Position numbers and translations under genes: made by a program
Source: JABHCC01 sp034658635
GTDB lineage: Bacteria; Bacteroidota; Bacteroidia; Bacteroidales; UBA12481
Reading direction: 5' to 3'
DNA: 14,022 bases
NCBI GenBank assembly: GCA_034658635.1
Contig: JAYEFL010000125.1
Coordinates: forward strand, 1-14,022
Shown: one piece after another, positions 1-6,372 of the stretch
How positions within the stretch are numbered: position 1 is the first letter of the stretch
How the letters are laid out: every line of letters begins with the position of its first letter
The notes under the pieces: generated by a model
The model's input: the letters and a program-made list of their open reading frames with translations, nothing else
The model's database searches: none
Told to the model about the DNA's origin: nothing

Positions 1-6
1 CTCTCA

Positions 7-423
7 TTAACCAAAGCAGGGAGGACCACGTAATTGAGGAACAGGCTGCCAACCGACAAGCGCTTGGATATGTGGTTTAACAATCGCTAATACAAATTGA
101 GTTTGCTTAACAAGTACAGATACGAAAATAACAATTAGCGCAATAGTTAATAATTGAAAAATCTGATCAAGAGCTAACATCTGTACACCATTATGCCGGT
201 GACCCGGGAGCGTTTCACCAGGAAGTTTTTCGTGATCAAAAGGATGTGCATGCGTGACCAAAAAACCTGAATCCAGACGATGCTCATGCCAATTGACTGA
301 ATAATTATAGCTCAGGAACAAAATAGTTGGCAGTAAGATCACTACGAACAAGCGATGCATTAATCGTTTTGTCATACTTTTTTTTGGTGCTTCAAAAATA
401 GGCACTGAAAATTCTTGCTCCAA
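7..423 (-). CDS. Small two-helix membrane protein with histidine-rich loop
   Basis: I do not recognise a characterised family. The 138-residue reading has two hydrophobic segments, about residues 24-42 and 88-105. The loop between them (43-87) carries seven histidines: H46, H48, H58, H60, H64, H75 and H77. Such a loop could bind a metal ion, but that is inference. The C terminus ends in LRGPPCFG; an RGPP-type tail is, from memory, recurrent in small Bacteroidota membrane proteins near metal-transport genes. The first codon of this reading is TTG at 421-423. An ATG at 373-375 (residue 17) sits just before MTKRLMHRL and the first helix, looks like a typical membrane-protein start and would give 122 residues. 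Neither start has a Shine-Dalgarno sequence. The stop TAA lies at 7-9, so the gene is complete. It is divergent from the efflux operon. Confidence 0.6.
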   Translation of the reverse strand: MEQEFSVPIFEAPKKSMTKRLMHRLFVVILLPTILFLSYNYSVNWHEHRLDSGFLVTHAHPFDHEKLPGETLPGHRHNGVQMLALDQIFQLLTIALIVIFVSVLVKQTQFVLAIVKPHIQALVGWQPVPQLRGPPCFG

Positions 424-485
424 TGGCTTAAGTTAATTTGGACTCTGTCTAAATAGCTTCTAAATAAGTGATTATCTATAAGCTA

Positions 486-493
486 CAAAAATA
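486..493 (-). promoter_or_regulatory. Candidate -7 promoter element for the small membrane protein gene
   Basis: Read on the minus strand this is TATTTTTG, an exact match to the Bacteroidota -7 consensus TAnnTTTG. The -33 position, 19-21 bases upstream on the minus strand (near 513-518), is a T run and only partly matches TTTG. The leader would be about 57 bases to the TTG start or about 105 to the ATG. The region is AT-rich, so chance matches are possible. Confidence 0.4.
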
Positions 494-502
494 CAGGTCA
501 AT

Positions 503-526
503 ACTTAACGTTAAAAAACGTTAAGT
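503..526. promoter_or_regulatory. Perfect inverted repeat, likely operator in divergent spacer
   Basis: The left arm ACTTAACGTT (503-512) and right arm AACGTTAAGT (517-526) are exact reverse complements around an AAAA spacer. Each arm also contains the self-complementary hexamer AACGTT. The site lies between two divergent genes and covers the -33 region of the candidate minus-strand promoter, where a dimeric repressor would block transcription. No T-run follows on either side and no gene is transcribed into it, so a terminator is unlikely. No regulator gene is present in the window. Confidence 0.5.
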
Positions 527-556
527 CTAAATGGGTTCTGAGCAAATTATTCGTTT

Positions 557-564
557 TACTTTTA
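557..564 (+). promoter_or_regulatory. Candidate -7 element for the efflux operon (weak)
   Basis: TACTTTTA matches TAnnTTTG at all fixed positions but the last. No good TTTG lies 19-21 bases upstream. It would give a leader of about 130 bases. An alternative is GTTG at 617-620 followed after 20 bases by TATATTCA at 641-648, with good spacing but a poorer -7 match and a leader of about 48 bases. The sequence does not decide between them. Confidence 0.2.
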
Positions 565-671
565 CACAATGAGATGTCACATTCAGCAATAAATCCTTCA
601 CACTTGTCGTTTTCCTGTTGAATCTTGTATAACAAACAAGTATATTCACTGTACCAAATCGGATCCCCCTC

Positions 672-681
672 CGGTTAACCG
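672..681. promoter_or_regulatory. 10-bp palindrome upstream of efflux operon
   Basis: CGGTTAACCG is a perfect palindrome ending 19 bases before the first efflux start codon. It would lie in the 5' leader or overlap the transcription start of the efflux operon, where a regulator could act. A ten-base palindrome can arise by chance in 14 kb, so support is weak. Confidence 0.2.
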
Positions 682-700
682 AACTTTACAACATAACTGA

Positions 701-1960
701 ATGAAGCATTACCACCTGATAGGCTTTTTCTGTGTTTTTCTTGGATTAACAGGATGCAAATCCAAACAACCCGACTTTTTTACTTACGAGCTCCGAACCA
801 GGTCTTTTGTAGAAAAGATTCATGGTACAGGAACTCTGGAATCAGCAAAAAATTTCACAATTGTTGCCCCGGCGGTGATGGGTTCATCAATAAAGGTTGC
901 CTCACTGGCACCTGAAGGCACTTTGGTTCAGAAAGGAGATACAGTGTGCACTCTTAATGCTCCTGATATTCAGGGGTATTATGATCGTTATGATGATGAA
1001 CTTATGGCTGCCAGGGCTGATCTGGTAAAACAAGAGGCTAAGAATGCGGTTCAGCTCAGTTTGCTCAATGCTCAAATTTTGATGAATAAAGCAAGAATGG
1101 AAATCACGCAACTTGACTCTGTTCAAATAAAATTTGCTCCACCAGTACAAAAAAGGATTATGGAGCTTGAACAAGAGAAAAACGATATTACAAAGAAGAA
1201 GCTAGTCAAGAAGCTGGAGGCTGAAAGAAAGATTAATGAACAAACGGTACGTGCAATAAAATCTCAGATAATTCAAAAGGAGCAACTGGTACAAAGATTT
1301 CAGGACCAATTGGATATGCTCATTATCACAGCTCCTAAAAGCGGTATGCTAATATATGCTTCCTCCCCAATGGTTATGTTTATGGATGGTAGTGGAAATA
1401 TAGGATCAAGCGGTGGCGATAAGATAAAGATCGGGAGCATTGTAAGACGAAGGATGCCGTTGATTGAACTACCTGATCTTGAGAACATGCAGGTGAAGCT
1501 CATGGTTCAGGAAGGAGATTTTAAACGAATTGAAGAAGGACAACAGGTTGTCATTCAGCCTGATGCCCTTGATAAATTTATCACAACCGGAACAATCGCA
1601 AAAAAATCATTAGCCAGCCAAAAGTTAGCCTATAAATTTAAAGTCAAAAGCTACACAGTCATAATAGATATTGATAGCCTGGATAATATGATGCTACCAG
1701 GATTAAGTGCTAATTGTGAAATCATAGTTCATGACATTCAAGATACAATTGTAGTACCCAGCATATCAATATTTGAGAAAGACTCGATTAAGGTAGTATA
1801 TGTTTCAAAAGGTGAATATTTCGTGCCTGAACCTGTTGAAACCGGGCTTATAAACAGTGCACTGACAATAATCTCTGCCGGGCTTACCGGCAATGAGACA
1901 ATAGCCCTGATGGAACCACCTATGAAATACGTCCAAAAACTAAAAAAAATAAAGCAATGA
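701..1960 (+). CDS. Efflux adaptor lipoprotein 1 (HlyD/MacA family)
   Basis: Periplasmic membrane-fusion protein that would bridge the inner-membrane ABC permease and the TolC-type channel. A signal peptide ends in lipobox LTGC with C19 as the lipidated residue. The order is: first half-lipoyl segment about 54-90 (EGTLVQKGDTV at 72-82), a long charged alpha-helical hairpin about 93-205, second half-lipoyl segment from 207 (ITAPKSGML) to LPDLENM at 257-263, beta-barrel about 264-345 (QEGDFKRIEEGQQV, then LPGLSANC with C339) and a membrane-proximal part to about 405. Residues 221-244 form an extra loop rich in Met, Gly and Ser (M224, M226 and M228, then a Gly/Ser stretch) that adaptors 2 and 3 do not share. 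At 419 residues it is of normal family size. Its last four bases overlap the next gene as ATGA. The family call is firm; the substrate is unknown. Confidence 0.9.
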   Translation: MKHYHLIGFFCVFLGLTGCKSKQPDFFTYELRTRSFVEKIHGTGTLESAKNFTIVAPAVMGSSIKVASLAPEGTLVQKGDTVCTLNAPDIQGYYDRYDDELMAARADLVKQEAKNAVQLSLLNAQILMNKARMEITQLDSVQIKFAPPVQKRIMELEQEKNDITKKKLVKKLEAERKINEQTVRAIKSQIIQKEQLVQRFQDQLDMLIITAPKSGMLIYASSPMVMFMDGSGNIGSSGGDKIKIGSIVRRRMPLIELPDLENMQVKLMVQEGDFKRIEEGQQVVIQPDALDKFITTGTIAKKSLASQKLAYKFKVKSYTVIIDIDSLDNMMLPGLSANCEIIVHDIQDTIVVPSISIFEKDSIKVVYVSKGEYFVPEPVETGLINSALTIISAGLTGNETIALMEPPMKYVQKLKKIKQ

Positions 1961-3165
1961 GTAAGTTCCTGCCGATTCTACTCCTTTTCCTTTTGTGTGC
2001 TTGTAATAATGATGACATCCAAAACACTCCAACTACTCAGGTAAAACATGGCACTTTTACTGAAGAATTGACTGAGGAAGGATCTATACAATCCGTAAAT
2101 GCCATTTTTATTACTACTCCGAGAGTTTCATACAGGTATGGCGCACTCAAAATCGCCTCCATCATTGAAGATGGAACTGAAGTTATGGAAGGAGATACTG
2201 TTTTGGTTTTTGATCCAACAGAGTTAAAGAAAGCGATCATTAATGCTGAGCAAAAACTGGAAATTGCGCAGGCCGAATTTGAAAAAATGAAGGCGACTCA
2301 GGAATCTGAGATTGAAGATCTGGAAGCCGATCTTGAAATCACCCAGATATCTCTTGAAATATCCAGGATCAATTTTACCAATGCTCGCTTTGAATCCGAG
2401 ATCACCAAGAAAGAAATCAACCTCCAACTCAAAACATCAGAGATATCCCTGGAAAGAGCTAAGGAACAAATCGATAATAAGAAAAGAATACATAAAGAAG
2501 AGCTGCTGCAAAAAAAATTGGGCATGAATCAATTAATTAAAACTCTTGAAGAAGCCAATGCAACGATGAGCAGCTTATTCGTTGTGAGTCCTTCAAACGG
2601 CATTGCTATTGTCAAGGATAACTGGATGACCGGTCAAAAATGGCAGGTTGGAGAACAACCATATTCAAGATATCCCATCATTGATCTTCCTGACCTCCGC
2701 CATATGATGACTGAAGTGAAAATCAATGAGGTTGATGTTTCAAAAGTCAGGCCAGGACTAGAGGTTGAGATTATTTCTGACGCCTATTCTGACACAAGCT
2801 ATACAGGCAAAATATCTCATGTAGCTAATCTGGCTCAACCCAAAGATCGCAACTCCAAGATAAAGGTGTTTCCTGTAAAAATCCTTATCGATGGAGAAAA
2901 TAACAAGCTACTGCCAGGTCTGACTGTCAGTTGTAAAATTAAAGTAAACGAGATAAAGGATATTTTGTACCTCCCTGTGGAAAGTATTTTTGAAGAATAC
3001 GGAAATCCTTATGTGTACCTGAAAGCAAAGTCAGGCTTCAAAAGACAGGATATTCAAACCGGAGATCGAAATACTGATTTTGTGGTAATCCTCCAGGGAC
3101 TGTCTGACGGAGATGAGGTTGCCTTATCTGATCCCTTTGTTAACAAACAAGAAAACACACAATGA
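1957..3165 (+). CDS. Efflux adaptor lipoprotein 2 (HlyD/MacA family)
   Basis: Second of three tandem periplasmic adaptors. The signal peptide has lipobox LCAC with C16, followed by NNDD. Residues 33-50 (TFTEELTEEGSIQS) match the membrane-proximal strand of the family. PRVSYRYG at 55-62 leads into the first half-lipoyl segment (DGTEVMEGDTVLVFD, 72-86). Residues 90-205 are almost entirely Glu/Lys/Leu/Ile-rich coiled coil. VVSPSNGIAIV at 209-219 opens the second lipoyl half, and IDLPDLRHM at 242-250 leads to the beta-barrel (KINEVDVSKVRPGLEVEI, then LPGLTVSC with C326). PRVxYxYG and the TVSC motif are shared with adaptor 3, to which it looks closer than to adaptor 1. The start ATG at 1957 overlaps the stop of adaptor 1, which fixes the start and suggests coupled translation. 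Confidence 0.9.
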   Translation: MSKFLPILLLFLLCACNNDDIQNTPTTQVKHGTFTEELTEEGSIQSVNAIFITTPRVSYRYGALKIASIIEDGTEVMEGDTVLVFDPTELKKAIINAEQKLEIAQAEFEKMKATQESEIEDLEADLEITQISLEISRINFTNARFESEITKKEINLQLKTSEISLERAKEQIDNKKRIHKEELLQKKLGMNQLIKTLEEANATMSSLFVVSPSNGIAIVKDNWMTGQKWQVGEQPYSRYPIIDLPDLRHMMTEVKINEVDVSKVRPGLEVEIISDAYSDTSYTGKISHVANLAQPKDRNSKIKVFPVKILIDGENNKLLPGLTVSCKIKVNEIKDILYLPVESIFEEYGNPYVYLKAKSGFKRQDIQTGDRNTDFVVILQGLSDGDEVALSDPFVNKQENTQ

Positions 3166-4397
3166 GAAGAGTCTATTTGTATCACAAAAACATTTTGCTG
3201 TTTTCAGGCATCCTCGCCCTTTTTACATTGCTTTCCTGTCAATCATCACATAGCTACTTAGAAATGACCGTCATGGAGGGTCCATTCAGGCAGTCCTTTA
3301 CTGAAACGGGTGACCTGGCTGCTATAAAATCAACTGCAGTTCCGATGCCCAGAGTGCATTATCAGTATGGGTATGAGTTCAAAATTATGGAGCTGATGGA
3401 TAACGGCAGCTATGTATCTAAAGGTGATACAATTGCCAAGCTGGATGACTCATCAATTCAAAAATTCATTATAAGCATGCAGGAGGCTCTTGAAACAGAA
3501 GAGGCGGCATCAAACAAGCAAAAAATTGAAAGCCAGAATGCGCTTCAGGATCTAAATGCCCACTTAAGATCAGAACAAGCTACCTACAACCTGAAGAAAC
3601 TGGAACTTGAACGTTCTGAATTCGATACTGAGCAAAAAAGGAAGCTAAAGAAGTTGGAATTCGACCAGGCCACAATTCGCATTAATAAAACCAAGCGCCA
3701 GCTTAAGGAGAAACCAATAATGAACGAATATGATCGCATAATCCAACAGATCAAGGTAATGCAAAAAGAATCTGAATTAGCCGGAGCCTTCAAAGCGCTT
3801 GGTAATATGGTAGTTACAAGCCCCGAAGAGGGTCTGTTCCAGGTGGGCTCAAGCATGTTTCATTATCCTCCACAAGACCTTAAGGTTGGTGATCAGGTTT
3901 ATCAAGGCGGACTGATTGCCAGAATTCCGGATGTCAGTAAGATGCGTGTCAACACCTTTGTAAATGAAACTGATTTCACCAAAATAAAAGTTGGAAGCAA
4001 GGTTCTTGTTCGGCTGGATGCTTTACCAGATGTAAATTTTCATGGGATTATTACTTATATCAGCAGAACCTGCATAAAAAAAGACAAAAAGAAAGTATTC
4101 AAGGTTAAGGTAGAGGTTATGGAATCTGATTTACGACTGAAGCCAGGCATGACAGTTAGTTGTGAGTATATTTGTTATGAAAGTGAAAAGGAAATCTTTG
4201 CCCCGAACAACTGCGTACTGAAAGAAAATGGCCAGGCATTTGTCTTCCTTCATAATGGTAGTAATCCTGAAAAATTAAAAATCGAAGCCCGACATTCTAA
4301 CAGTCATCATACAGTGATCTCCGGAGATATCCGTCCCGGACAAAAATTAATCCCTTTTGAAGAAGTCTTAACAAAAGCATCTGAGCTATGCAACTAG
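3162..4397 (+). CDS. Efflux adaptor lipoprotein 3 (HlyD/MacA family)
   Basis: Third tandem adaptor, 411 residues. A longer hydrophobic leader ends in lipobox LLSC with C26. GPFRQSFTETGDLAA at 40-54 is the membrane-proximal strand. PRVHYQYG (63-70) and NGSYVSKGDTIAKLD (81-95) form the first lipoyl half. The helical hairpin spans about 97-212 and is rich in Lys, Glu and Gln. VVTSPEEGLF at 217-226 begins the second lipoyl half. The IPDVSKM motif at 255-261 precedes the beta-barrel VNETDFTKIKVGSKVLV, with KPGMTVSC and C334. It has more cysteines than its paralogues (C304, C338, C351 and C410). The start overlaps the previous stop as ATGA, and the 3' end overlaps the permease start by 10 bases. 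Family assignment is firm. Whether all three adaptors act in one complex is inference. Confidence 0.9.
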   Translation: MRRVYLYHKNILLFSGILALFTLLSCQSSHSYLEMTVMEGPFRQSFTETGDLAAIKSTAVPMPRVHYQYGYEFKIMELMDNGSYVSKGDTIAKLDDSSIQKFIISMQEALETEEAASNKQKIESQNALQDLNAHLRSEQATYNLKKLELERSEFDTEQKRKLKKLEFDQATIRINKTKRQLKEKPIMNEYDRIIQQIKVMQKESELAGAFKALGNMVVTSPEEGLFQVGSSMFHYPPQDLKVGDQVYQGGLIARIPDVSKMRVNTFVNETDFTKIKVGSKVLVRLDALPDVNFHGIITYISRTCIKKDKKKVFKVKVEVMESDLRLKPGMTVSCEYICYESEKEIFAPNNCVLKENGQAFVFLHNGSNPEKLKIEARHSNSHHTVISGDIRPGQKLIPFEEVLTKASELCN

Positions 4398-5626
4398 GAG
4401 AAAATGTACATGTAGCCTTTCTTGGCCTGATTGATCACAAATTCCGTTCTTTTCTGACCATTTTAGGGATAATCTTTGGCACTGCTTCGGTTATTACCAT
4501 GATTGCCATTGGAGAAGGGGCAAAAAAGCAAGCCATTGCTAAATATCAGGATCTGGGTATCAATAATATTATCGTCAGGGATAAAGACCTGACCGACAAG
4601 GAGTTGGAGGGAGTCAGGATGAAATTCTCAAAGGGCTTATCTTTTGATGATGCTCTTTCTATACAGGAGATCGTTCCGGGCGTGATGAGTGTTGCTCCAC
4701 AAACGGAAGTCAAACTGGATGCCAAATCCGGAGATCGCTCATCCAAAGCCACTGTCATAGGGATTACTCCGGAAATACTCCAGGTACTGAACTACAGTAC
4801 TGAGAAGGGAGACTTCATAACAGAAGATCAGTATAAACGCCAGCTTAAGGTATGTGTGTTAGGAGCCACTATTTCCAGAGAATTATTCAGCTATGAGAGT
4901 CCTGTTGGCCGAAACGTCAAACTGGGTGATCAATGGTTTGAGATCATCGGAGTAATGGAAACCAAAGCTCTCTTTACTGAAACCGTTGGTGAGTTAGCCT
5001 CCCGTGACCTGAATAATGATATTTATATCCCTTTGTCCACTTTCATCAAGAGGATCCCTAAAGAAAACCCCCTGGCCAGCGACATAAAGCAACTAACGGT
5101 TAGGCTGGAAAACTCAAATGAGCTTGTTGAATCAGCAGCAGTAATCCGGGGGCTTCTGAATCGACATCATTATAACAACGACGATTTCAGTATAATCGTT
5201 CCATTTGAACTGATGAAGCAAGAAGAGCGGGAAAGCCGCATATACAATTTCCTACTGGCTTCCATAGCAGCAATTTCACTAATCGTTGGGGGCATCGGCA
5301 TCATGAACATTATGCTGGCGTCCATACTGGAACGAACACGTGAGATAGGTATTCGCAGAGCGATTGGGGGGCGAAAAGCCGATATTCTGGGGCAATTTAT
5401 CACTGAAGCCGTTGTTCTCAGTATCTCCGGTGGAATAATCGGTGTATTTCTTGGGATCTTTCTGTCGGTAGGCATAACCTGGGTAACTGACATCCAAACT
5501 TCACTTACACTATACTCCATTATTATTGCCTTCTCATTTTCTGTTATGGTAGGAATAACCTTTGGCTACCTACCCGCTAAACGAGCCGCCAATCTGAAAC
5601 CAATTGAATCTATACGTCACGAATAA
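4388..5626 (+). CDS. MacB-type ABC transporter permease (FtsX superfamily)
   Basis: Inner-membrane subunit of a type VII (mechanotransmission) ABC transporter, which works with periplasmic adaptors and a TolC channel rather than moving substrate through the membrane itself. One helix lies near the N terminus (about 20-42, LTILGIIFGTASVITMIAIG), followed by a MacB periplasmic core domain (about 45-285). Three C-terminal helices lie at about 288-311, 340-365 and 376-395. The cytoplasmic loop has the family motif ERTREIGIRRAIGGRKADI and the C terminus ends in AKRAANLKPIESIRHE, typical of MacB. At 412 residues it lacks the N-terminal ATPase domain of E. coli MacB (648 residues); that function is the next gene. 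The ATG lies inside the end of adaptor 3, a 10-base overlap. Confidence 0.95.
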   Translation: MQLGENVHVAFLGLIDHKFRSFLTILGIIFGTASVITMIAIGEGAKKQAIAKYQDLGINNIIVRDKDLTDKELEGVRMKFSKGLSFDDALSIQEIVPGVMSVAPQTEVKLDAKSGDRSSKATVIGITPEILQVLNYSTEKGDFITEDQYKRQLKVCVLGATISRELFSYESPVGRNVKLGDQWFEIIGVMETKALFTETVGELASRDLNNDIYIPLSTFIKRIPKENPLASDIKQLTVRLENSNELVESAAVIRGLLNRHHYNNDDFSIIVPFELMKQEERESRIYNFLLASIAAISLIVGGIGIMNIMLASILERTREIGIRRAIGGRKADILGQFITEAVVLSISGGIIGVFLGIFLSVGITWVTDIQTSLTLYSIIIAFSFSVMVGITFGYLPAKRAANLKPIESIRHE

Positions 5627-5638
5627 AACAACCACAAC

Positions 5639-6352
5639 ATGCTAATCGACATTGAGAACCTGAAAAAAGATTACCTGATGGGTGAGTTCAGAGTAACAGC
5701 CCTAAGAGAAATAAACCTGCAGATTCAAAAGAATGAATTCGTGGCCATCATGGGGCCATCCGGGTCAGGTAAATCTACCCTGATGAATATTCTTGGCTGC
5801 CTTGACACCCCAACTGAAGGAACTTTTCTATTTGAAGATATGGATGTCACTCAATTGGATGATGATGAACTTTCAGCCATTCGTAATAAGCACATTGGAT
5901 TTATCTTTCAATCGTTTAACCTCCTTCCACGAATGACGGCTCTGCATAATATTGAATTACCTCTGATGTATGCAGGAGTGGAAAAAAAGGAAAGATTTGA
6001 GATGGCAAAAGCTTCACTTGAAAAAGTGGGTCTTGGAGACAGGATCGATCATAAACCATCAGAGTTATCTGGTGGACAAAGACAACGGGTAGCTATTGCA
6101 AGAGCCCTGGTAACCAATCCCGGAATCATTCTGGCAGATGAACCTACCGGAGCACTCGATTCTAAAAGCGGCATAGAAATCATGGGAATTTTTAAACAAC
6201 TTCATGAAGAGGGTCATACTGTTCTGATTATTACACATGAAAGAGATATCGCAGCATGTGCAAACCGCATTCTGGAGATTCGTGATGGCATGATTACCAA
6301 AGACACTAAAAATATCAACTACGAAATTGGCGAACTCAGCCTGGCAAATTAG
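5639..6352 (+). CDS. ABC transporter ATPase, MacB/LolD type
   Basis: Cytoplasmic nucleotide-binding subunit that would power the upstream permease. All ABC motifs are intact: Walker A GPSGSGKST at 39-47, Q-loop Q91 in FIFQSFNLLPRMTALHNIELPL, signature LSGGQRQR at 143-150, Walker B IILADEP at 163-169 with catalytic E168, D-loop GALD and the switch histidine H200 in ITHE. The FNLLPRMTALHNIELPLMYAG stretch is characteristic of the MacB/LolD/FtsE group. At 237 residues it has the usual length of a stand-alone domain. It begins 12 bases after the permease stop, the only ATPase in the efflux operon, so pairing with that permease is well supported. Confidence 0.95.
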   Translation: MLIDIENLKKDYLMGEFRVTALREINLQIQKNEFVAIMGPSGSGKSTLMNILGCLDTPTEGTFLFEDMDVTQLDDDELSAIRNKHIGFIFQSFNLLPRMTALHNIELPLMYAGVEKKERFEMAKASLEKVGLGDRIDHKPSELSGGQRQRVAIARALVTNPGIILADEPTGALDSKSGIEIMGIFKQLHEEGHTVLIITHERDIAACANRILEIRDGMITKDTKNINYEIGELSLAN

Positions 6353-6372
6353 AAACCTGAATAATCTTACTT

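Noticed and set aside
503..526. The large inverted repeat as a bidirectional terminator
   Set aside because: Both flanking genes are transcribed away from it and neither side has a T-run, so an operator is the better reading.
902..1503. Minus-strand open frames opposite adaptor 1 (and similar ones opposite the other genes)
   Set aside because: They lie wholly inside well-supported plus-strand genes and have no recognisable protein features or own promoter context.
701..4397. Adaptors of an RND pump (AcrA/CusB type)
   Set aside because: No RND transporter gene is present. The genes run by overlap into a MacB permease and ATPase, so they belong to an ABC pump.
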